A DNA stretch of 64,000 nt from Deltaproteobacteria bacterium (GTDB taxonomy: Bacteria; Desulfobacterota; GWC2-55-46). The stretch is taken from contig JABTVA010000002.1 in the NCBI GenBank assembly GCA_015075075.1, positions 129,985 to 193,984 on the forward strand. The letters are read 5' to 3'. Under the pieces are notes generated by a model. The model searched no databases. It was not told the DNA's origin and saw only the letters and a list, made by a program, of their open reading frames with translations. A program made the position numbers and the translations under genes. Shown here in pieces: positions 35,918 to 45,330 of the stretch; the stretch's first letter is position 1; each line of letters begins with the position of its first letter.

Positions 35918-37078
35918 TTATCCCTCTCCTTCTTCCTTATCATCGGATGAACTGCCTTCTATAGCACTGTAATACTCTGAATTAAAATTTTTCAAAAAAT
36001 ATCTATAATTACTGGTCGGAACATCGTAAATTTTTGCATGGTTCAGCCTGAGAATATAGTGACGGTAGATCTCAGAAAATGCAGGATCGACCTTCTGGTA
36101 TATTGCAAAACTATGCCTTCCTATGTTCTCTGCCTCAGCACATCTGGCCTTACAAGGATAAAACTCGAACCCGAAATACACAAACTCGGGTCTTGGTTTG
36201 CTTGGTCCTTCCATAGAACAGGCGTATTCTTCCGCGATGAGGTCTGCCAGGGCTTCCACCTCAATCGATTGGCCTGCACGTCTTAAATCACCGGCCCATT
36301 TTACACAGCAGTTCGGGTATCCAAGCAGCACCCCTTCTTTTTCTCTCTGGCAAGCTGAAGGTTTATTTTCGTCAGAGCTTTCTTCGAATTCCTTCCATCC
36401 TATTTCCTCGAGCTCGCATACTTCCTGTAACAAGGTCGGTCGGAACGAAAAATATACTTTGCAAAATCCAAAAGAATCTTGCGCAAATCTTAAAAAAGCA
36501 GTGTATATGCCAAAGCGTTTGAAAAGCATTTCTGCCGCAACCAGGAAGGTATTGTGCGAGAATGCAAAAAGCGCTTCGTCCATCTGGTCAAGAAAGCAAC
36601 ATGTTACCTGTCGGGTTTCGTGTAGCAGAGGGGCTATGCAATCGAAAAGCACATGCAGGGTCAAGCCTGCAGATGGAAGCTCTTCGAGAAGCCTATCTAT
36701 GCTTGAGCGTTCGGAACCTGGAGTTAATTTCTTCAGACGGTCTGCGATCTGTTCGTTAGAAGGCAAAAAAGAAAAATCTTTCAGAAAATACTCTTTTGCG
36801 AGATTTTTTTCTCCTTCGTGAGAATACGCGGTCCCAAGATACCCCATTATGTCATATGTCGAGGACTCGCCTTTTGTATCCTTGCTCAATAGTTCCTCGC
36901 CACGGCGTATCACATTCCTGAAATCACTCATTCTGTAATAGGCTTGGACGAGTTTTTCAGTGGCTTCAAAATAATGCGCATCGCTCTCCGGTATTCGAGT
37001 CAAAACTCGAACGGCAGGCTCGAACAGATTCTTTGAAAGATAAATTCCTCCGAGTTTTAGAAGAAATGTATTGTCCAT
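35918..37078 (-). CDS. TPR plus DUF483 protein
   Basis: 386 residues. Residues 1-125 contain TPR-like helix pairs (LLKLGGIYLSKNLFEPAVRV, LGTAYSHEGEKNLAKEYF). Residues 240-340 match DUF483: GVLLGYPNCCVKWAGDL, FGFEFYPCKARCAEAENIGR and SEIYRHYILRLNH. The conserved Cys pairs (YPNCC, YPCKARC) suggest metal or redox chemistry. DUF483 is known mainly from archaea and scattered bacteria; function unknown. The gene is markedly AT-rich compared with the rest of the window. It starts 13 bp after the small gene at 37092, so the two form one transcript. Confidence 0.72.
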   Translation of the reverse strand: MDNTFLLKLGGIYLSKNLFEPAVRVLTRIPESDAHYFEATEKLVQAYYRMSDFRNVIRRGEELLSKDTKGESSTYDIMGYLGTAYSHEGEKNLAKEYFLKDFSFLPSNEQIADRLKKLTPGSERSSIDRLLEELPSAGLTLHVLFDCIAPLLHETRQVTCCFLDQMDEALFAFSHNTFLVAAEMLFKRFGIYTAFLRFAQDSFGFCKVYFSFRPTLLQEVCELEEIGWKEFEESSDENKPSACQREKEGVLLGYPNCCVKWAGDLRRAGQSIEVEALADLIAEEYACSMEGPSKPRPEFVYFGFEFYPCKARCAEAENIGRHSFAIYQKVDPAFSEIYRHYILRLNHAKIYDVPTSNYRYFLKNFNSEYYSAIEGSSSDDKEEGEG

Positions 37079-37091
37079 ATCACTGTTATAG

Positions 37092-37346
37092 TCACTCAGA
37101 GCCTTTATATTCTTCTCTTATGCGATATAGTCCATCTCCGATTGATTCAAAATATTTCTTGAAATTAAGGCTATGGCTCTCATTTGAAGCATTGGCTAAG
37201 CAAACGAGCAGGTAATTTTCCGGGACTTCCCAGTTTTTACTCTTGGCAAACGCGCGCACTAAAGCTACGTTGAAGGGTTCTTTAAGATCTCCCCTGTTCA
37301 CAGCCCCGACAATTTCACGGCCTAAGCCTCTTCCATATTTTGGCAT
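37092..37346 (-). CDS. Small conserved-looking protein upstream of TPR-DUF483
   Basis: 84 residues, no recognised domain. It begins MPKYGRGLGREIVGAVNRGD and ends with KYFESIGDGLYRIREEYKG, a helix-rich, basic protein with the look of a small winged-helix or nucleic-acid-associated fold (inference). A strong ribosome-binding site (GGGAGGT) lies seven bases before the ATG. It leads a two-gene AT-rich unit placed 148 bp downstream of the 3' end of tRNA-Ser. Confidence 0.65.
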   Translation of the reverse strand: MPKYGRGLGREIVGAVNRGDLKEPFNVALVRAFAKSKNWEVPENYLLVCLANASNESHSLNFKKYFESIGDGLYRIREEYKGSE

Positions 37347-37493
37347 CTATTACCTCCCGGGAAAGTTTACGGACAACTATAATCCCATTTTCACTAGCTT
37401 CCCCGACCCCCTCTGGGGACAGTCTGGGGACACAACTTTAGTGATATCTCAAGACTTAACTGCTTGATTTAATCGAATTCTATTTAAACAAAA

Positions 37494-37578
37494 TGGCGGA
37501 GGGTGAGGGACTCGAACCCCCAAGGGCGTTAGCCCGCCGGTTTTCAAGACCGGTGACTTACCATTAGCCTAACCCTCC
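37494..37578 (-). tRNA. tRNA-Ser (anticodon UGA)
   Basis: Minus-strand sequence folds as a class II tRNA: acceptor stem GGAGGGT with ACCCTCC, discriminator G and an encoded CCA (37496-37494). The anticodon stem CCGGT/ACCGG encloses loop CTTGAAA, giving anticodon TGA. The long variable arm GCGGGCTAACGCCC is typical of serine tRNAs, and the T-loop GGTTCGAGTCC is present. Same orientation as serS, 200 bp downstream of it. Confidence 0.95.
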
Positions 37579-37780
37579 GGATATGTTGGCAGGGTGGTGC
37601 TGGAAAGGTACGGTTTTTCCTGCTGTGTCCTTAAAAGCAATCTCTAAAATTAGAGATTTTTCCTGCAATCAAGGAAGGCCGGGAATAAAAAGCGGAGCAT
37701 ATAGGCAATATGTGAGCATTTTTATTCACGGCCTGATAGAGTCCAGGGAAAAGATCAATTTTAGAGGTTGCCTGAATAAA

Positions 37781-39112
<1,332 letters not shown>

Positions 39113-39231
39113 TCAAGGTTCGTGCGGCTTGCAGGGGCCGAAGTTCGCTTCGCTCAGAATGGCGGCGAAAATTCTTCGGACACAATCCGGAAAAAGCCCA
39201 TCGCCTTGCAGCCGGAAGCGGCGATTATAAG

Positions 39232-39846
39232 CTAATCCCCTTCCTTTTTCCACCTTTTGAAGAGATTGTTCTCAATGCCGAGGACGTCCAGCACCTTTCC
39301 CGCGACGAAATCGACTATCCCATCGATGCTGTCAGGCTTGTGATAGAAGGCGGGCATGGCAGGGAGTATTATCGCCCCGGCTTCCGAGAGCCCGAGCATA
39401 TTACGTAGATGTATGGTGCTCAAGGGCGTCTCCCTGGGGACGAGCACGAGGGGCCGCCTCTCCTTAAGCATGCAGTCCGCGGCCCGCTCGATTATATTGC
39501 CGGAGATGCCGGCGGCTATCCTTCCGAGGGTGCCCATCGAGCACGGGCAGACTATCATGGCCTTTACGAGGGATGAGCCGCTCGCGGCAGAGGCGGCAAG
39601 GTCTTTATGGGAGACGAGCCTCAGGCGCCCCCTGAGGGGCCGCCCGTACCTTTTAAGGAAATCGCCTATCCGCTCCGGCGCGTCCGCTTCACCGCATTCT
39701 ATCCCCAGCTCCTCCTTGAGGATAATAAAACCCGAAGGGGAGATGACGAGTTCCACGTCATCTCCCCTCGAAAGAAGCTCGCCCGCTATCCTAAGCCCGT
39801 ACGCGGCGCCGCTTGCCCCTGTAAGGGCCAACAGATATCCAGCCAA
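39232..39846 (-). CDS. ubiX: Flavin prenyltransferase UbiX
   Basis: 204 residues. FMN/DMAP-binding flavoprotein fold: LTGASGAAYGLRIAGELL at the N-terminus, SGSSLVKAMIVCPCSMGTL with GISGNIIERAADCMLKE, and the phosphate-binding RETPLSTIHLRNML. It makes prenylated FMN for UbiD-type decarboxylases in ubiquinone or aromatic metabolism. No ubiD is in the window. Located between serS and the degP-like gene, upstream of repeat R3 copy 2. Confidence 0.9.
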   Translation of the reverse strand: MAGYLLALTGASGAAYGLRIAGELLSRGDDVELVISPSGFIILKEELGIECGEADAPERIGDFLKRYGRPLRGRLRLVSHKDLAASAASGSSLVKAMIVCPCSMGTLGRIAAGISGNIIERAADCMLKERRPLVLVPRETPLSTIHLRNMLGLSEAGAIILPAMPAFYHKPDSIDGIVDFVAGKVLDVLGIENNLFKRWKKEGD

Positions 39847-39909
39847 TCTCTTATTCCCTTCGTCGCCGCTCGCTTAATCTCGACCTTGAATTCCCGCTGC
39901 AGCTTTTAT

Positions 39910-40036
39910 CACTCCTCCCCCTTGATGGGGGAGGCCGGGAGAGGGTGAGGATATTTCACCCTCCCCTCTTATCCCCTCCCGCCCTGATTAAATTTGGGGA
40001 GGGGAGGTCTAAGATAACCCGCAGTTTGCGGTGGTG
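39910..40036. repeat. Dispersed palindromic repeat R3, copy 2
   Basis: About 127 bp between ubiX and the degP-like gene, reverse complement of 33521-33660. Starts CTCCTCCCCCTTGATGGGG; centre TTTCACCCTCCCCTCTTAT. It ends four bases from the protease stop, so it may also shape the 3' end of that message. Confidence 0.8.
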
Positions 40037-40040
40037 TCGT

Positions 40041-41555
40041 TTATTTTCGCGGCTTCACAATCACGTAAATCGTATTCCCGCCCCTCTCGACGAGGAAGAG
40101 GACTATGTCGTTCTTCTCAGCCTCGTTAAGCGCCCTGCTGTAATCCGCCATGCCCCTTATGGGCTTCCTGTCGATTTCCTTTACGAGGTCTCCCCTCTTG
40201 AGGCCAGCATCGGCTGCCGCGCTGTCGGGCTTTACCGAGCTTATAATGACCCCCGTCCGTCTCCTTCTTTGCCGAGGGCGCTTGGCTGGCTTCGGGGTTA
40301 TGGGCTGCGCGGATATCCCGAGTCTCTTGTCGGGAGCGCCGTTATCCTGGTTTGCCGCTGGCTCCGCGACCTCCTCGTCCGCCTTGACCCCCACCTTGAC
40401 GAAAAAAACCCGCTCCTTGCCGTCCCGGAGCACCTTCACTTCCGCGTTCTTGCCCGGAGGCGTGGTCGCGACGACCCTCGGCAGGTCGCTAAGTTCGTTC
40501 ACCTGCCTGCCGTCAAAGGATATGATTATGTCCCCGGCCTTCAAGCCCGCCTGGTCCGCCGGCTCGTTGGGGTTTACCGACGAGATGAGCACGCCCCTGG
40601 CCTCCTTGACCCCGAAGGACCTGGCAAGCTCGGGCGTAAGCTCCTGTATGCTCACGCCTATCCAGCCCCTGGTCACCTTGCCTGTTTCCTTGAGCTGCAG
40701 GAGCACTTCCTTCACCATGTTTATGGGTGTCGCGAAGCCGATGCCCTGGCCGCCCGCGACTATCGCGGTATTTACGCCCACGACCTCGCCCTTCACGTTA
40801 AAGAGCGGGCCGCCGGAGTTGCCCGGGTTTATGGACGCGTCCGTCTGGAGGAAGTTGTCGTACGGGCCCGCGCCGATTACCCTCCCCTTCTGGCTCACTA
40901 TGCCGGCCGTCACCGTGCCGCCGAGGCCGAAGGGGTTGCCGATGGCGAGCACCCACTCCCCTATCTGGAGCCTGTCCGAATCGCCCATGACCGCGATGGG
41001 GAGGCTCTCCTCGGGCTTTATCTTTATGAGGGCTATGTCGAGCTTCTGGTCCTGCCCCACCACCGTCGCCTTGTATTCCTTCTTGTCCTCGGAGAGCGTG
41101 ACGATTATCTCGGTCGCGTTCTCTATGACGTGGAAGTTCGTGAGTATGTAGCCTTCCGCGTTGAGTATGAAACCCGAGCCCAGGCTCTGGCGCTTCATCT
41201 CCCCTCCGGGCGGCTCATCGAAGAACTTCCTGAAGTCGTCGCCGAAGAATTCCTCGAAGGGGCCCCTGAACTCGGGAAAGGGCATCGTGGGCCTCTCCTG
41301 CATAACCTGGGTCGTGGATATGTTCACGACCACGGGAGAAAGCTTTCTTGCGAGCTCAACGAAATTGCTGGGCACGGCCCCGGACACCTGCGGGCTCGAA
41401 TTCGCGTCCTGCCAGAAGTTCTGGGCCGTGGTGGTGTTCGTCATATCGAAACGGGCCGTGATCATCACGCCCGCGACTACCGAGATAATCGCCACAAGCA
41501 CGATGGTCTTGAGCCCGAAGCCTTTTCTTTTCTGGTTCATTGTGCTCCTGTTCAA
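40041..41555 (-). CDS. DegP/HtrA-type periplasmic serine protease
   Basis: 504 residues. One N-terminal membrane or signal segment (TIVLVAIISVVAGVMI), then a trypsin-like domain with catalytic His in TNFHVIENA, Asp in KLDIALIKI and Ser in NPGNSGGPLF. Two PDZ domains follow at about 290-380 and 410-500. In the second PDZ, ITPKPAKRPRQRRRRTG reads oddly basic; the +1 frame gives a more normal TPEASQAPSAKKETDG, so two compensating indels near 40255-40310 are possible. Co-oriented with DUF1844 and hsp20 with gaps of 15-50 bp, a stress-response group. Confidence 0.88.
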   Translation of the reverse strand: MNRSTMNQKRKGFGLKTIVLVAIISVVAGVMITARFDMTNTTTAQNFWQDANSSPQVSGAVPSNFVELARKLSPVVVNISTTQVMQERPTMPFPEFRGPFEEFFGDDFRKFFDEPPGGEMKRQSLGSGFILNAEGYILTNFHVIENATEIIVTLSEDKKEYKATVVGQDQKLDIALIKIKPEESLPIAVMGDSDRLQIGEWVLAIGNPFGLGGTVTAGIVSQKGRVIGAGPYDNFLQTDASINPGNSGGPLFNVKGEVVGVNTAIVAGGQGIGFATPINMVKEVLLQLKETGKVTRGWIGVSIQELTPELARSFGVKEARGVLISSVNPNEPADQAGLKAGDIIISFDGRQVNELSDLPRVVATTPPGKNAEVKVLRDGKERVFFVKVGVKADEEVAEPAANQDNGAPDKRLGISAQPITPKPAKRPRQRRRRTGVIISSVKPDSAAADAGLKRGDLVKEIDRKPIRGMADYSRALNEAEKNDIVLFLVERGGNTIYVIVKPRK

Positions 41556-41602
41556 AATATTAAGTTTCTTATCGGTTCCGGGAAAAACTGCAACGCCCGG
41601 GG

Positions 41603-41920
41603 CTATGACGCCAGCTTCACATACCAGAGGCGGAGCTCGTGGAGGACCTCGTCAACGAGCTTCGCTTCTTCCTCGGTGAGATTTCCGTTAGTCTTTTCCT
41701 TAAGGAGCGCGATAAGCTCGATCGTCTGCTTCGCCACTTCCGGCTCTTTCTCCGTCTTCTTTGTCACCGGGTTTTCGACAAGGCCGAGGTTCATGAGGGC
41801 AGAGGTCGAAAGCGAGAGTATGAAAGCGGAGAAATCCAGGGCCGGGAGCGCGCCGGCCTTTTTCCCGCCGCCCTCCTGTCCTTCTTTCCTGTTTTCTTCG
41901 TCTTTTTCGTTCCGTTCCAT
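41603..41920 (-). CDS. DUF1844 family protein
   Basis: 105 residues. A charged, disordered first 30 residues (Glu, Lys, Gly) precede the conserved core FSAFILSLSTSALMNLGLVE, with EVAKQTIELIALLKEKTNGN and LVDEVLHELRLWYVKL. This matches DUF1844, a small protein common in delta-type bacteria; function unknown. Lies between hsp20 and the protease, in one likely operon. Confidence 0.85.
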   Translation of the reverse strand: MERNEKDEENRKEGQEGGGKKAGALPALDFSAFILSLSTSALMNLGLVENPVTKKTEKEPEVAKQTIELIALLKEKTNGNLTEEEAKLVDEVLHELRLWYVKLAS

Positions 41921-41935
41921 TTTAGCAGCCCTTTT

Positions 41936-42373
41936 TTACTGCACTTTTATCCTGATGTTCCCGGGTCCGGCCTCTTTCGGCTTGGGGACGGTTATCTTCA
42001 GTATGCCGTCCTGGAAACTCGCCTTTATATCCTTGCTGTCCTCCGTGTAGGGGAGGCTGAAGGCCCGCTGGAAGGTGCCGTAAAACCTTTCCATCCTGAA
42101 GTAGTTCTCCTCCTTCAGGTTCTTCTCGAACTTCCTTTCCCCCTTGAGCGAGAGCGTATTCTCGCTCACCTCGACGCTTACGCTTTCGGACTCCACCCCC
42201 GGAAGCTCGGCCTTCAGCACCAGGAAGTCCTCGGTCTCGTATATGTCCACGGGGGGGTACCAGTGGTTACCCCCGGAAGTCTTGTATTTGAGGAGCGTTT
42301 CGTCGAATATGCGGCTCATCCTCTCCTGGAGGAAGAGGAGGTCCTTGAAGGGGTCTTTCTTCTTAAGGGCCAC
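41936..42373 (-). CDS. Small heat-shock protein, Hsp20 family
   Basis: 145 residues with the alpha-crystallin domain at 38-138: WYPPVDIYETEDFLVLKAEL, VEVSENTLSLKGERKF and the A-x-x-x-n-G-v-L analogue ASFQDGILKITVPK. The C-terminal I-x-I motif is IRIKV. Acts as an ATP-independent holdase. First gene of the hsp20-DUF1844-protease group, with a strong promoter at 42430. Confidence 0.92.
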   Translation of the reverse strand: MALKKKDPFKDLLFLQERMSRIFDETLLKYKTSGGNHWYPPVDIYETEDFLVLKAELPGVESESVSVEVSENTLSLKGERKFEKNLKEENYFRMERFYGTFQRAFSLPYTEDSKDIKASFQDGILKITVPKPKEAGPGNIRIKVQ

Positions 42374-42429
42374 GGAAGCACCTCGGTTAGAGCCCGGAGC
42401 TGACCGGCAAGAAAAAACTCGTAAATCTT

Positions 42430-42458
42430 AATTTATTTTATAATCAAGCATTTGTCAA
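42430..42458 (-). promoter_or_regulatory. Sigma-70-type promoter of the hsp20 operon
   Basis: Minus strand: perfect -35 TTGACA (42458-42453), 17-bp spacer and -10 TAAATT (42435-42430) in an AT-rich patch about 57 bp before the hsp20 ATG. The same CTTGACAAAT start is found in the clpB promoter. Confidence 0.7.
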
Positions 42459-42505
42459 GGATACAGACGGGCTGAAAACCGCTTCAGGAGCGCCCTGCCG
42501 CGCCC

Positions 42506-45123
42506 TTAGGGCCTCTGCTTAACGGCCCCGGAGACGGTGCCTTCCTTTTTAAGTATGAGCCTATTGTCTCGGTAGTCTATCAAGACCCTGTCGCCCTCGC
42601 CGAACTCGCCTTCGAGAAACTTAAGGGCAAGCGCGTCCTGGACCTCCTTCTGGAGGAGCCTTTTAAGCGACCTTGCCCCGTAGACCGGGTCGTAGCCCTT
42701 GTCCGCGAAGTATTCCCTGGCCGCCGGGGTAAGCTCAAGCCCTATGTTCTTGTCCCGGAGTATCCTCTGGAGGGACAGTATCTGTATCTCGACTATGGAC
42801 TTCATGTGCTCCCTGGTAAGGGGGTGGAATATGACGATGTCGTCTATCCTGTTCAGGAACTCGGGCTTGAAGGTCACACGGAGCACCTCCATGACCCTCT
42901 TCCGTATCTCCTCGTACTCGGACTCCCCGAGCTCGGTTATGTACTGGCTCCGATGTTGGGGGTCATTATTATGACCGTGTTCTTGAAGTCCACGGTCCTG
43001 CCGTGCCCGTCCGTAAGCCTGCCGTCGTCGAGTATCTGGAGCAGGAGGTTAAATACCTCGGGGTGCGCCTTCTCTATCTCGTCGAAGAGTATGACCGAAT
43101 AGGGCCTCCTCCTTACGGCCTCGGTAAGGTATCCGCCTTCTTCGTAGCCCACGTAGCCCGGGGGCGCCCCTATGAGCCTCGCGATGGAGTGCTTCTCCAT
43201 GAACTCGCTCATGTCTATCCGTATCATGGCCCGCTCGTCATCGAAGAGGAACTCCGCGAGCGCCCTTGCCGTCTCGGTCTTGCCGACTCCCGTGGGCCCG
43301 AGGAATATGAAGGAGCCTATGGGCCTCATTACGTCCTGCAGGCCCGCCCTGGCCCTCCTTACCGCGTCGGATACGGACTTCAGGGCCGCGTCCTGGCCTA
43401 CGACCCTTCTTCTCAGCCCCTCCTCCATCTTGAGGAGCTTCTCCTTCTCGGCCTCCATCATCCGGGCAACCGGTATGCCAGTCCACCTGGAGACTACTTC
43501 GGCTATGTCCTCGGCGCCGACCTCCTCCTTCAGCATCTTCTGGCCGTCCTGCAGATTCGATAGCTCCTCCTGGTCGGTTTCGAGCTGCCGCTGAAGCTCG
43601 GAGAGCCTGCCGTACTTGAGCTCCGCGGCCTTTCCGAGCTCCCCCGTCCTCTCGGCCTGGGCTGCCTGTATCTTCACTTCCTCTATCTTCTTCCTCGTCT
43701 CGCGGATGCGGCCTATCATATCTTTTTCGCGCTGCCAGTGGGCCTTGAGGATGGTGCTCTCCTCCTTGAGCCCCGATAGCTCCTTCTCTATCTTCTCAAG
43801 CCTTTCGAGGGAGGCCCTGTCGGTCTCCTTGGAAAGGGCCTGTTTCTCTATCTCGAGCTGGATCACCTTTCTCTGGATGGCGTCTATCTCCGTGGGCATG
43901 GAGTCTATCTCTATCCTCAAGCGGGAGGCGGCCTCGTCAACGAGGTCTATTGCCTTGTCCGGCAGGAACCTTTCGGTTATATACCTGTTCGAAAGTACCG
44001 CGGCCGCTATTATGGCAGGGTCCGCTATCCTTACGCCGTGATGTATCTCATAGCGCTCCTTGAGCCCCCTGAGTATGGCTATCGTGTCCTCTACGGTAGG
44101 CTCCTTTACCTGAACGGGCTGGAACCGCCTCTCCAAAGCCGCGTCCTTCTCTATGTACTTCCTGTACTCGTCAAGGGTGGTCGCGCCCACGCACCTAAGC
44201 TCGCCCCTGGCAAGCGCGGGTTTGAGCATATTGGACGCGTCCATGGCCCCCTCTGCCGCGCCCGCGCCGACGAGCGTGTGTAGCTCGTCGATAAAGAGTA
44301 TTATGTCGCCCTGGGACTCCGTAATCTCGCGGAGGAGCGCCTTTAACCTGTCCTCGAACTCGCCCCTGTACTTTGTCCCGGCTATGAGGGAGCCGAGGTC
44401 AAGGGCAAGGAGCCTCTTGTTCTTCAGGGTCTCCGGCACGTCCCCTGCCACTATCCTCTGCGCGAGCCCTTCGACTATGGCGGTCTTCCCCACCCCGGCC
44501 TCTCCAATGAGGACCGGGTTGTTCTTGGTCCTTCTCGATAGGACCTGGATGACGCGCCTTATCTCCTCGTCCCTGCCTATCACCGGGTCGAGCTTATTGG
44601 AGCGCGCAAGCTCGACAAGGTCCCTCGTGTATTTGGAGACGGACTGGTACTTCTCCTCGGGCATCTGGTCGGTTACGCGCTGGGTCCCCCTTACGGAACT
44701 GAGGGCCTTCATTATGGAGTCCCTGGTCGCCCCGTGGGAGGCGAGCATCCGGGCGGCCTCGCCGGTCTTCTCTCCTGCTATGGCCAGGAACATGTGCTCG
44801 ACGGAGACGAACTCGTCCTTCATCTCCCTCGCCTCTTTCGTGGCGTTGTCGATGACGGCCTTGAGCCTCTGCGAGAGATAGACCTCGCCGCCTGCGCCGT
44901 ATACCTTCGGGAAGCGCTTCATGGCGTCCTCGAGCTGGCCCTTAAGAAGCCTCGTGTTGACGCCTATCCTCTGGAGCAGTGGAGGCACGACGCCGCCCTC
45001 CTGCGAAAGGAGCGAGAGGAGAAGGTGCTCGGGGACCGCCTCCTGCTGCTCCATCGATTCAGCCAGCCTCTGCGCCTCCTGCAGCGCTTCCTGCGATTTT
45101 ATCGTGAACCTGTCGAGCCTCAT
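42506..45123 (-). CDS. clpB: ClpB disaggregase (one frameshift)
   Basis: About 870 residues. ATG 45123 gives the family start [18 protein letters not shown], with AGGAG upstream. Clp N-domain, first AAA+ (Walker [17 protein letters not shown]), coiled-coil middle domain ([15 protein letters not shown]) and second AAA+ (Walker [29 protein letters not shown]). The frame breaks at about 42935: adding one C to the CC run in GGAGCCAGT restores [10 protein letters not shown] and joins [13 protein letters not shown] to the end at 42506. Works with DnaK to rescue aggregates. Located near hsp20. Confidence 0.9.
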
Positions 45124-45201
45124 GGCCTCCGCTCCTTTTGCCACCCCCTCTCGGTCGGGGGAAGGCAGTCTACCCCGGGCCTGCCCGGTCAATTCCAATA
45201 T

Positions 45202-45230
45202 AATGTAGGCACGCCCCTCTGATTTGTCAA
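45202..45230 (-). promoter_or_regulatory. Sigma-70-type promoter of clpB
   Basis: Minus strand TTGACA (45230-45225), 17-bp spacer, TACATT (45207-45202), about 80 bp before the clpB start. No GC-rich sigma-32 -10 element is visible. Confidence 0.68.
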
Positions 45231-45330
45231 GAAAGAGGCGGGTTTACAGGTCCCCGCCGCTGCGGAGGGCTATTGCGTTTTTATTTGCGATGTCTTATCA
45301 TGGTCCAATCCCGATACCCCAAATCCCGTG

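Noticed and set aside
39945-42050. A 701-codon open frame on the plus strand opposite the protease, DUF1844 and hsp20
   Set aside because: It is the mirror of three well-supported minus-strand genes. Its product is Leu/Arg/Tyr/His-rich without any family motif, an artefact of GC-rich codon bias.
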